Positions 16,501-23,966 of a stretch of DNA of 43,084 nt are shown in pieces; the stretch's first letter is position 1; each line of letters begins with the position of its first letter. Both the position numbers and the translations under genes were made by a program. The notes beneath the pieces were generated by a model, which did not search any database, was not told where the DNA came from, and saw only the letters and a list, made by a program, of their open reading frames with translations. The DNA comes from Nitrospirota bacterium (GTDB taxonomy: Bacteria > Nitrospirota > Thermodesulfovibrionia > SZUA-242): positions 1 to 43,084 of the forward strand of contig JALUUO010000057.1 in assembly GCA_027021335.1 (NCBI GenBank). Reading direction: 5' to 3'.

Positions 16501-18609
16501 TTTTATCTCTCTAAGTTTCTCCAGGACATTCGATATTTTATCCGCTGTTGTCTCTTCCACCTTAACATTAAAAACCACTGTATCCTGTACGCTTTTGCCC
16601 ATAAATTCCACCATGTTGAGGTGCGCTTTTCTAAAAGCGGATGTTATTCTGTTTCCCATACCGTACTCGTCAGAGGCCAGAATCTCCATAGAGACCATGA
16701 CTTTTACCTGGACTTGGGATTTCCATTTAAGAGGAAAATACTTTTCGGGTGAGATCTTCTTAACCAACCGGCAGCTGCTTCTGTGTATTACCAGCCTGTT
16801 ATTTTCAAACACTCCGACACAGGCGTCTTTAAGCACCGGGATACAGAAAGAACAGTGTCCCACCGGAAAGTCCAGGTACGGCACCCTCAGGAACTGGGAC
16901 CGCGGGCGATTGGAAAACCATGCGCCTATCATCCTGTTTAGGAAATTTATCTCCATGGTTTTTATATCCTGGATTCGTTTCTTTGTGATAAGGCGCAAGT
17001 CGAGAATCAGGGTGTCACACCGGTTTTTGTCTTCCAGGATTCCGATGAATTTTTCGATCTGTTCGTTTTCGTTATAGCGCTGGTTAAAACGTTTCCAAAA
17101 TTCGTCCAGGTCCACCTGGTAACGAAACAGTGTCCGCTCAAGAAAACTCCGGGCATACCCGGCAGCAGCGACCCTGGCCCGGCAATTTAAGTAGTTGTTA
17201 ATAATCTGTTTAGAACGAAATGTGATGCACTTATCGAGCGAGGCCGAGGTGATAACGGGCTCAAGAGCGCTGTTAATGCTGATCTGATCGCCGTCCGTGA
17301 GCCTTGTCTCAAGAGCGACAGGTGTTCCGTCTATTACAGCGCTAACGGCCCGCAGACCCAACTCCGGGTCTACCTTGAACGCAAAATCAAGAGCAGTGGA
17401 AACTTTTTCCATGTCAAACGGCACCCCGTCTTCGGAAATCACGGTAATTTCTTCCGGGTTGTGATATGCAAATACACGCTGGATATCTTTAAAATCCCCG
17501 TCTTCCTTAAGATATGTTTCAAGGTGCCGCATGTATACCATGTTTTTAGCCGCATCTTCACTAAAACCATATGTGAGCATCCCTTTTCTATTAAAGACAT
17601 GATACTCTTTTGTCGTAATAGACATGGGAATTTTAACACCGTGATGCAATATCTCGAATCGGAGACTGCGGTGATTGTTATAGCGTGGCACAGAGATATA
17701 GTCGTATATTGAACTTCTTACATGTGAGAAGTGTTCGTTAATCACTCCCATCATTGTATAGGCAGCGTACCTGTCCTTCATAATCACTCTCAGCCTGAAA
17801 GCATCGGCAGCGACCATCCTGTCATAGTTGTAGTGGTTTACAAAAGGTTTCCAGTACTCCTCGACCGAAAGAAGGGGCAGTTCCTTTTCCCTTGCAAGAT
17901 TCCATATCTTTTCCTCGATCTCATCAAAGCCGGGCCGTAGTGCATCCTTTAACTCTTTAACCTGCTCGCTATACCGTAATACCTTTTCAGGCTGGAGAAC
18001 CCGGTTGCAGAGGAGCTCCATTTCGTCCGCGATATCCATCAACGAGAGGCGAATACAGATTTTGAAGAATATATCAAGGGTTTCCCGTGCAATGCGCTGC
18101 TGCTTCTCCGGCGGTAGACTGCCGATTGTTTTCATATTGTGAAGACGATCGAAAATTTTGATGTACAGGATTCTTGGGTGTTTCAGTGAAAGGCTGAAGA
18201 ACTTGTCAAAGGATTCTATTTTTTTGTTTTTTATCTTTGTCATCCCGTCCACCACGTTCAGAACCCCCTGACCGAAGTTTTCAAGGATGCCTTGAGTTGA
18301 TACGTCTGTATCCTCCATTACATCATGCAGAAGACACCCGAACAGGGAAACAAAGTCCACCATGTGGTTGGCTGAAACATCGAAAGCGACGTTTAAAGGG
18401 TGAAAAACATAAGGTTCTCCACTTCTTCTGAACTGCCCTTCGTGAGCCCGCTTAACAAAATCAACCGCATGGTTCAGCTTATCTCTGATGCTGATAATTT
18501 CGTCGTTTGAAAAGGATGTTCTGGAGTGGATGATTATATTTTCGAGAATATCGGTGACGATATCATCTATCTGCGCATTTACCGTCTCAGGATCGTATTT
18601 CGTCTTCAT
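16474..18609 (-). CDS. RelA/SpoT-type protein with intact HD hydrolase and eroded synthetase domain
   Basis: A 711-residue RSH-like protein. The (p)ppGpp hydrolase half keeps its HD residues: H70 in PYVFHPLNVA, H95-D96 in LLHDVMEDTD and D154 in IKIFDRLHNMKT. The central synthetase-like region (about 245-350) retains an outline (DAFRLRV, YDYISVPRYNNHRSLRFEI). The catalytic E-x-Q-x-R-T strand reads PMSITTKEYHV, so the essential Glu is absent, and the basic S-x-x-K/R substrate segment is missing. A TGS domain (about 378-447), a Cys cluster (C586, C589, C597, C613) and a C-terminal ACT domain (about 634-711) follow. It is probably a hydrolase or a regulatory sensor rather than an alarmone synthetase. 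It is upstream of clpS on the same strand but separated by about 60 bases and a stem-loop. Confidence 0.85.
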   Translation of the reverse strand: MKTKYDPETVNAQIDDIVTDILENIIIHSRTSFSNDEIISIRDKLNHAVDFVKRAHEGQFRRSGEPYVFHPLNVAFDVSANHMVDFVSLFGCLLHDVMEDTDVSTQGILENFGQGVLNVVDGMTKIKNKKIESFDKFFSLSLKHPRILYIKIFDRLHNMKTIGSLPPEKQQRIARETLDIFFKICIRLSLMDIADEMELLCNRVLQPEKVLRYSEQVKELKDALRPGFDEIEEKIWNLAREKELPLLSVEEYWKPFVNHYNYDRMVAADAFRLRVIMKDRYAAYTMMGVINEHFSHVRSSIYDYISVPRYNNHRSLRFEILHHGVKIPMSITTKEYHVFNRKGMLTYGFSEDAAKNMVYMRHLETYLKEDGDFKDIQRVFAYHNPEEITVISEDGVPFDMEKVSTALDFAFKVDPELGLRAVSAVIDGTPVALETRLTDGDQISINSALEPVITSASLDKCITFRSKQIINNYLNCRARVAAAGYARSFLERTLFRYQVDLDEFWKRFNQRYNENEQIEKFIGILEDKNRCDTLILDLRLITKKRIQDIKTMEINFLNRMIGAWFSNRPRSQFLRVPYLDFPVGHCSFCIPVLKDACVGVFENNRLVIHRSSCRLVKKISPEKYFPLKWKSQVQVKVMVSMEILASDEYGMGNRITSAFRKAHLNMVEFMGKSVQDTVVFNVKVEETTADKISNVLEKLREIKGVKEIRLE

Positions 18610-18732
18610 GAAACTCTATCCACCATCAACTTGTAAACAGACAAGTTGAGCGATTTTCCTGCTGAATTCGGGTAACATATGTACCTAATTAAATTAAAGC
18701 ATTTAATTCATTTTCTTGTCCATATTCCGCTT

Positions 18733-20223
18733 TTAACGTCTGTTCTTAAGAGCTGGAGCAAGAGATGTTTTCTCTTTACTTTCTTCATCTGTTTCATTTT
18801 CTTCCGGTTCAACCTTAGGGGGAACCGGAGCCAGGTCACCATTAAATAACCGATAAACACGTATCTCCTGACCATCCAGTACCCTCCAAAGAGAGACCAA
18901 AGCCATACCGTCCGGTGTAAAATTAAATATACCCGGATTCAGGCCGGCCTCGTTATCCCGGCCCGGAATAAATTTCAGATTCATCTCACCTTTCACAACA
19001 ACCCTAACCTTGCCCGTGGCAAGATCGGCCAGGAATATTTCCTGGCGCTGAGCAGTAGTCCAGGCGCGGAAAGCCGCATACCGGTGATCCGGCGACAAGG
19101 CGAGATCACGGTATAGATACTTAATACGCCGCCAGGGAATCTCGACAACTAACTCATGCTGCCCTGTCATGAGATCCACTCTGTATAGTCCGTTTGGTCT
19201 AAGAAGAATTGCAGTTTCCGGGTCAAGCAGGCGGAAGACCGCCAAAAAATCGTCACTGGAAAAAAGATAGGAGTCCAATTCCGGGTACAGGGTCATATCA
19301 GGTTCACCAGGTACCAAGCGGGCAAACCTATTCCCGTTAAGAAGAAAATAGAGGGATGGCTTGTCCTCATCATCACTTTTTACAGAATCAAGCAGAGTAA
19401 GTCTTTCATGCACAAGCCTTGACATGTCAAGCCAGGGCCAATCGATTTCAGGTGTCTCGCTTTCTCCTTCCTGAAGTACAACCTCAGGTTCGGTGAAATC
19501 TAAGTCTTCAAGCTCGCCTTCGATTCCGGCCAGGGCTTCTGCCGCCAGGAACTCTTTTCCGGATACAGCAACAACCGCCTCTACCCTGCTGTTTCCCCTT
19601 GACATTATCAATGAAGAATTTTTAAACAGCATCAGGTCTGGAATCCACCATATATCGCTTTTCCAGCTGTCAAGAAACATGCTTATTAAGGAATCATACC
19701 TATAAACCTGGAGGACAAAAAGCTCACGTGTACCTTTGACGGGAATCAGTGACCGGACTATCGTGTCCGGCGAACTTTCTCCTGTCGATAACCCCGGGAT
19801 AGGCTTAACTCTTCCACGGCGGTCCATAACCCATACCCCTTGAGCTTTGGTGTTGAACACGAGGTTAGATCCGTCTCCTGAGAATTTAGGCGGGTACGGC
19901 GCCAGGTCCGCCGAGGCTTTCCTGCACTTCCGGTAGGCCCGTTTGTATACTATACCCCTGCCCTTAAGAGGCCACTCGATCGAATCAATATCAGGAAGTC
20001 TCCAGCGGCAAAACAGGTTGTCGCCTTTTTTAAACCTTCTTGCATCCCTGGTTTGCAGGTCATAAACCGCCGCTTCCAGAACTCCGGATGAGTTTACATT
20101 AAGCGAAAGCAGGTCCGCATCGGCAGGCTTGCATAAAACCAGGCTTGAAAGCAATACAAAAAGCCTGAAAAAAAGCTTGAAAACAGAGTTAAAACGCAGT
20201 ATTAAAGGTAGATGTGCAGACAT
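18733..20223 (-). CDS. Exported beta-propeller-like protein of unknown function
   Basis: A 496-residue protein with an N-terminal hydrophobic stretch (about 13-33) and a probable signal peptidase I site near KPADAD. The body shows recurring WD40/TolB-like blade phrases: PPKFSGDGSNLVFNTKAQGV, DLALSPDHRYAAFRAWT, IFLADLATGKVRVVV and IFNFTPDGMALVSLW. An acidic insert is at about 230-262. The C-terminal about 40 residues are charged and low-complexity (EPEENETDEESKEK). It is likely periplasmic and a protein-interaction platform; no enzyme motif is seen. It is divergent from the tadA region, 28 bases from an inverted repeat whose arms overlap its own start codon. No specific family recognised. Confidence 0.7.
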   Translation of the reverse strand: MSAHLPLILRFNSVFKLFFRLFVLLSSLVLCKPADADLLSLNVNSSGVLEAAVYDLQTRDARRFKKGDNLFCRWRLPDIDSIEWPLKGRGIVYKRAYRKCRKASADLAPYPPKFSGDGSNLVFNTKAQGVWVMDRRGRVKPIPGLSTGESSPDTIVRSLIPVKGTRELFVLQVYRYDSLISMFLDSWKSDIWWIPDLMLFKNSSLIMSRGNSRVEAVVAVSGKEFLAAEALAGIEGELEDLDFTEPEVVLQEGESETPEIDWPWLDMSRLVHERLTLLDSVKSDDEDKPSLYFLLNGNRFARLVPGEPDMTLYPELDSYLFSSDDFLAVFRLLDPETAILLRPNGLYRVDLMTGQHELVVEIPWRRIKYLYRDLALSPDHRYAAFRAWTTAQRQEIFLADLATGKVRVVVKGEMNLKFIPGRDNEAGLNPGIFNFTPDGMALVSLWRVLDGQEIRVYRLFNGDLAPVPPKVEPEENETDEESKEKTSLAPALKNRR

Positions 20224-20260
20224 GTGACATTATATACAGCACCGAAGTGAAATGTCACAT
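20222..20260. repeat. 9-bp inverted repeat at the divergent start region
   Basis: ATGTGACAT (20222-20230) and ATGTCACAT (20252-20260) are perfect inverted arms 21 bases apart. The left arm overlaps the start codon of the minus-strand gene and the right arm overlaps the most upstream ATG available to tadA. TGTGA/TCACA resembles CRP/FNR-family half-sites, but the spacing is far wider than the usual six bases. It could be a looped operator or an RNA hairpin. Confidence 0.45.
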
Positions 20261-20368
20261 ATATCCGAGCTTGTCGTCTTGTCATGTTTGATAATGATTT
20301 GTTATCGTAAATTCAACTTGATTTTTAACTTGAAAGAGACATTTAACAAGCAACAGGATGAAACTTTT

Positions 20369-20827
20369 ATGAGGCTGGCCCTTGAAGAGGCCGGCCTTGC
20401 ATTTGCTGAAAACGAAGTGCCGGTAGGAGCCATACTTGTTGACCAAAACGGGGAAGTTCTTGCCAAAACTCATAATCAAAGAGAATCTGCTGCTGATCCA
20501 ACCGCTCATGCCGAAATACTGGCGCTTAGAATAGGAGCAATACGCAGACATGAGTGGAGGTTGGAGGATGCTACCCTGTATGTTACGAAGGAGCCCTGTG
20601 TAATGTGTGCAGGAGCCATGATTAACTCACGTTTGAAGCGGGTGGTTTTTGGCTGTAAAGATATTAAAGGTGGGGCAGCCAACAGCCTTTACCATATTTT
20701 ATCCGACCCGCGTATGAATCACAGGGTGGAAGTAACAGCGGGAATTTTTGAGGATGAAGGCAGGAAAATTCTGCAGGATTTTTTTATTGCCAGAAGATCT
20801 CTTAAAAATCAGAAAAAACGGCTCTAA
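20369..20827 (+). CDS. tadA: tRNA-specific adenosine deaminase
   Basis: TadA deaminates A34 to inosine in tRNA-Arg(ACG). The deaminase zinc site is complete: HAE (PTAHAEILAL) and PCVMCAGAM, with EVPVGAILV and the FGCKDIKGGAANSLYHIL block typical of the family. I use ATG 20369 (152 residues; MRLALEEAGLAFAENEVPVG), which has AGGA about ten bases upstream. Homologues usually carry a few residues before this point (here DETF), so a TTG at 20330 is also possible. ATG 20252 gives 191 residues but an unrelated hydrophobic leader that overlaps the inverted repeat. The enzyme is certain; the start is not. tRNA-Ser follows 21 bases after the stop. Confidence 0.93.
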   Translation: MRLALEEAGLAFAENEVPVGAILVDQNGEVLAKTHNQRESAADPTAHAEILALRIGAIRRHEWRLEDATLYVTKEPCVMCAGAMINSRLKRVVFGCKDIKGGAANSLYHILSDPRMNHRVEVTAGIFEDEGRKILQDFFIARRSLKNQKKRL

Positions 20828-20848
20828 TTCAGACTTTTTTTAGACTTC

Positions 20849-20938
20849 GGAGAGGTGGCTGAGTGGTCGAAAGCGGCGGTCTCGAAAACCGTTGTGGGGG
20901 CAACTCCACCGTGGGTTCGAATCCCACCTTCTCCGCCA
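20849..20938 (+). tRNA. tRNA-Ser (anticodon CGA)
   Basis: A 90-base gene with a complete cloverleaf. The acceptor GGAGAGG pairs with CTTCTCC (one G-U) and discriminator G precedes an encoded CCA. The anticodon loop is CTCGAAA (anticodon CGA, reading UCG). A long variable arm, as in class II tRNAs, lies between the anticodon stem and the T arm. The T stem is GTGGG/CCCAC around TTCGAAT. It lies between tadA and the convergent glycosyltransferase gene, whose stop is only 9 bases away. No integrase or duplicated tRNA end is seen nearby. Confidence 0.97.
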
Positions 20939-20947
20939 TTTTCAGAT

Positions 20948-21592
20948 TTATGCAGGCTCTGAGCGAATGCCGAGTCGTTGAAGTATACGTGCGGTATGCT
21001 TCATGCAATCCCGTACTCTCAGCCGCTTCAGGTCGTCGAACGTATCGATATCAAAATATTTTTTTAATCTGGCAGTTCTTATTCCCAGCGCGTGTGCTTT
21101 GGCCTCTGTCACTTCCAAAGTAGCTGCAGAAGACCATGGTATCTCCATGAAAACCGCATGGCTGACCCTTTTCTTAATCCCTACCAGGTAATATCCACCG
21201 TCTTCTGCCGGACCAAAGACCATGTCAGCAGAATCAAGAGCCTCCAGGGCATGCTCCAGCTCAACAGGCTCCAGATGAGGGATATCCGAGCCTATTAAAA
21301 AAACCTTTGGAGCACCCATTGAGACAGCCCGGTTCAGGCAACGGCAAATTCTTTCTCCAAACTCACCACTGCCCTGCGGAAAAAGTTTCACCCCGAAACG
21401 TGTGAAATACAAGGCGGTGTCGTCAGGAGTATGGCAGATCATTATATCCAAGTCCGGACGGGCCGAGAATTTAGATATGATATCTTGAATAAATGCGTCT
21501 TGAAGTTCTGAGCATTGCCCGGGTGTCAGGTCTGGCATTAACCGGGTTTTCACCCTGCCGGGCACTGGAGCCTTGGTAAAAACAATAAGCAT
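20948..21592 (-). CDS. TIGR04282-type GT-A glycosyltransferase (DUF2064)
   Basis: A protein of about 215 residues of the DUF2064/TIGR04282 family. Its motifs are LIVFTKAPVPGRVKTRL at the N-terminus, IGSDIPHL, and the GPAEDGGYYLVG signature that binds the nucleotide-sugar metal. ATG 21592 puts the family-typical MLIVFTK at residue 1. GTGs at 21643 and 21691 would add a basic Asn/Lys leader; the latter overlaps the upstream gene by 44 bases. It pairs with the TIGR04283 gene directly upstream. This pair is often annotated with arsenosugar biosynthesis, but no radical SAM or arsenic methylase gene is present here, so the acceptor is unknown. Cytosolic. Confidence 0.88.
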   Translation of the reverse strand: MLIVFTKAPVPGRVKTRLMPDLTPGQCSELQDAFIQDIISKFSARPDLDIMICHTPDDTALYFTRFGVKLFPQGSGEFGERICRCLNRAVSMGAPKVFLIGSDIPHLEPVELEHALEALDSADMVFGPAEDGGYYLVGIKKRVSHAVFMEIPWSSAATLEVTEAKAHALGIRTARLKKYFDIDTFDDLKRLRVRDCMKHTARILQRLGIRSEPA

Positions 21593-21647
21593 GGGCCTGG
21601 AGGTCTTTTTGTGGTTTTTTTTTGTATTATTCCTGTTTTTCACCGGA

Positions 21648-22331
21648 TCACTTACCGCGATAGTACCGGGCGAGCCATGCCGGGTTGGCACCGAGAACCG
21701 TATAGCTGAAAGCCATTATGCCGTCACGGATAACCGTGGAAACAACGCCGTGGCTTTCGAAGCGCCGGGGAGAAGGGTATATGGGAAGTTCGATGAAATA
21801 TATTTTTCCTAGCGATTTAAGCTTTTGGCAAAGATCAATATCTTCCATAAGGGGAATGTCGGCATAGCCTCCTATGGCCTCAAATGTTTTTTTTCGTAAA
21901 AAAATTCCCTGATCACCATAAGCTATTCCGGTAAGCCGGGATCTGCGATTTGCAAACCTGGAAATCCACCGGTACCTAAGACATGAGGAATCCAGGCTGA
22001 TATCAAAAGCACCGGCAACCACATCCTTATTCGAAAGTATCGCCCTGACCTCGTTTAGAGCGCCGGGTGACAGACGGCAATCAGCGTGCAGAAAAAGCAG
22101 AATGTCACCATTTGCGGCTTTTACTCCAAGGTTCATCTGCCGTGCCCGTCCCTGCGGCCCACTTAAAACCTTTTCCGTATAGGCCGAGGCTATCCTCACT
22201 GTAAGGTCGGAACTTCCACCGTCGACCACAATTAATTCATAATCATCAGCATCCGGCAGAGGCAGAGCTGAAAGTGTGTTGCTTAAGACGGCCTCTTCGT
22301 CTAAAACCGGCATTACTATAGATATTTTCAA
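21648..22331 (-). CDS. TIGR04283-type family 2 glycosyltransferase
   Basis: A 227-residue GT2-fold enzyme. It starts MKISIVMPVLDEEAVLSNTL and has YELIVVDGGSSDLTV for nucleotide-sugar binding. The LFLHADCRLSPG DxD-like metal site, GAFDISLDSS and YGDQGIFLRKKTFEAIGGYADIPLMEDIDLC acceptor blocks match the TIGR04283 subfamily. The C-terminus (GANPAWLARYYRGK) is typical. It forms a three-gene minus-strand unit with yraN upstream (6-base gap) and the DUF2064 gene downstream. Glycosyl transfer onto an unidentified lipid or small-molecule acceptor is inferred; the arsenosugar label is only a family name here. Confidence 0.9.
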   Translation of the reverse strand: MKISIVMPVLDEEAVLSNTLSALPLPDADDYELIVVDGGSSDLTVRIASAYTEKVLSGPQGRARQMNLGVKAANGDILLFLHADCRLSPGALNEVRAILSNKDVVAGAFDISLDSSCLRYRWISRFANRRSRLTGIAYGDQGIFLRKKTFEAIGGYADIPLMEDIDLCQKLKSLGKIYFIELPIYPSPRRFESHGVVSTVIRDGIMAFSYTVLGANPAWLARYYRGK

Positions 22332-22337
22332 AGCTCT

Positions 22338-22700
22338 TTAAAAACCCCAAGGCGCCTCAAAAGCATCTTTAATAAGTTCGGCGGACAGATCTCCGGCAGC
22401 ATTCAAACTACTTATGCTCAGCACATCAAATCTACACGCAGGTAATTCACGAAAACGTTTGAGATATAAAAGCGCTACATTGGCTATTTTCCTCTGCTTT
22501 CGCCGGTCCACCGCTTCGAAAGGACTGCCGAACCTTCCACTTTCACGCGTCTTTACTTCCACAAATACCACGGTGTCGCCGTCACGCGCTATAATATCTA
22601 TCTCTCCAAGCGGGGTGGTGTAGTTCTGCTCGACTATCTTGTATCCCCTTTTTACAAGAAACAATTTTCCAAATGCCTCACCATCGCTGCCAAGACTCAT
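22338..22700 (-). CDS. yraN: YraN/UPF0102 nuclease-fold protein
   Basis: A 120-residue member of UPF0102. The restriction-endonuclease-like motif is visible as GEIDIIARDGDTVVFVEVKTR (about 32-52), giving the D-x(n)-E-x-K arrangement. AFGKLFLVKRGYKIVEQNY at the N-terminus and a basic DRRKQRKIANVALLYLK helix are also family hallmarks. Its cellular role is not established; it is often linked to rnhB and translation genes in other genomes. First gene of the unit with the two glycosyltransferases. Start ATG 22700. Confidence 0.92.
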   Translation of the reverse strand: MSLGSDGEAFGKLFLVKRGYKIVEQNYTTPLGEIDIIARDGDTVVFVEVKTRESGRFGSPFEAVDRRKQRKIANVALLYLKRFRELPACRFDVLSISSLNAAGDLSAELIKDAFEAPWGF

Positions 22701-22811
22701 TTTTCTACTCCTGTCTTAAAGTTACAACCTAAATTGTACAATAATTGTAAAATATTTCTTACCAGGTCTCTCTGTGCTAATCTTAATAAATGGGGTTTTG
22801 ACATTACGCAT

Positions 22812-22823
22812 CTAAAATTTTAG
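22812..22823. repeat. 12-bp palindrome upstream of the response-regulator gene
   Basis: CTAAAATTTTAG is a perfect palindrome in the 198-base divergent gap between yraN and the response-regulator gene. A related ACTAAAATGTTAG follows at about 22838. This could be an operator, but AT-only palindromes are common by chance. Confidence 0.3.
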
Positions 22824-22898
22824 TTGCCCAAACCAGCACTAAAATGTTAGCTTTTATATCGTCTTGAAAATTATAAAAAATGTTATACTATATATCTA

Positions 22899-23366
22899 GT
22901 GAGTGATATTGGTAGCAAATATATGGATTTCAGATCAAATTACCAACGTCTACCACGGATTTTAGTTGTAGACGATGACAAGGCTGTACAGGAAATGCTG
23001 ACCACTCTCCTGAGTGAACTCGGCATGAATGTTGTAAAAGCCGTATCCGATGGTATTGAAGCTGTCGATTTTATTACAGATCACGGAGAAGATGTAGATC
23101 TTGTCTTACTGGATATGGTGATGAAAAAGCTGCATGGCAACGTTGCCCTGCCTATCCTCAAATCAAAAAAACCCGAGCTCAAGGTTATTATAATCAGCGG
23201 CTTTTTCATGGATTACAAAACACACTTTTTGGCAAACCTGGGCGCCGATGGTTTTGTTGAAAAACCTTTTACTATGACTGATTTGCAACAGGCGATAAGC
23301 AAGGCATTTCCTGCATTGGACAAAATCCCTGCCGGCAATGACTATACCAGCAGCCCTCTAAGGTAG
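22899..23366 (+). CDS. Receiver-only (CheY-like) response regulator
   Basis: 155 residues from GTG 22899, or 147 from ATG 22923 (MDFRSNYQ). One receiver domain spans about residues 20-137 with all functional residues: D25/D26 in LVVDDDK, phospho-acceptor D72 in LVLLDMVM, S100 in IIISGF and K122 in FVEKPF. No output domain follows; the last 20 residues are unstructured. It is therefore a phospho-signalling shuttle or a target-binding regulator. No kinase gene is nearby. A TATACT at 22884-22889 sits just upstream, so an RNA starting about 22896 would make the GTG leaderless and favours ATG 22923. It precedes lspA by 117 bases. Confidence 0.9.
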   Translation: MSDIGSKYMDFRSNYQRLPRILVVDDDKAVQEMLTTLLSELGMNVVKAVSDGIEAVDFITDHGEDVDLVLLDMVMKKLHGNVALPILKSKKPELKVIIISGFFMDYKTHFLANLGADGFVEKPFTMTDLQQAISKAFPALDKIPAGNDYTSSPLR

Positions 23367-23483
23367 AAAAAGATAATTCCGAGGTAATAATTTCGCGTTT
23401 TTTATTTAAATTACCGGTTAGTATTCCTCTGTTTTTGTGTCCTGATACTTATTACACCCTGTTAATTTTTTAATTATTTTTTA

Positions 23484-23966
23484 ATGATGAGAAAATCAGC
23501 CCTGCCCGCCATAGTTGTTACTACCGTCCTGTTTCTTGATCTGCTTACAAAACAATGGATACGAACTCACTTGGCGTTGTATGAAACTATTGCTGTAACA
23601 CCATTTCTGGATATCGTACACTTTCGTAACAAGGGAGCCGCATTTGGTATGCTCGCTTCCCTGGGCAACCCGTTTTTTATAACCATCTCCACTGTTGCAG
23701 CAGTTGCTATAGTCACCTATATGGTTAAGGTCGAAAAAGACCGCCTGATAATGGCAAGTGTGCTGGGAGGCGCACTGGGAAATATGATAGACAGGATATC
23801 CCTGGGCTATGTCACCGATTTCGTCTACCTTCATGTCGGTCAGTGGTACTGGCCGGCCTTTAATGTGGCTGATACCGCACTCTCGATCGGCATATTTCTG
23901 CTTGTTGCCTCCAGTCTGCGTCACCACCCCACGGGAGATGAGAAAGAAACAACGAACAAAGATTAA
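23484..23966 (+). CDS. lspA: Lipoprotein signal peptidase (signal peptidase II)
   Basis: A 160-residue inner-membrane aspartyl protease that removes the signal peptide from diacylglyceryl-prolipoproteins. Four hydrophobic segments (about 7-22, 62-82, 88-100, 128-145) are visible. So are the family blocks NKGAAFGML, GGALGNMIDRISLGYVTDFV (catalytic D112) and WPAFNVADTALSIG (catalytic D130). Two ATGs in a row (23484, 23487) are possible starts and no clear Shine-Dalgarno is present. The TAA stop abuts the hflX ATG (TAAATG), so the two genes are translationally coupled. Confidence 0.97.
   Translation: MMRKSALPAIVVTTVLFLDLLTKQWIRTHLALYETIAVTPFLDIVHFRNKGAAFGMLASLGNPFFITISTVAAVAIVTYMVKVEKDRLIMASVLGGALGNMIDRISLGYVTDFVYLHVGQWYWPAFNVADTALSIGIFLLVASSLRHHPTGDEKETTNKD

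Noticed and set aside
20849-20938. tRNA-Ser as an integration (att) site
   Set aside because: No integrase gene and no duplicated tRNA 3' end found in the window; flanking genes look ordinary.
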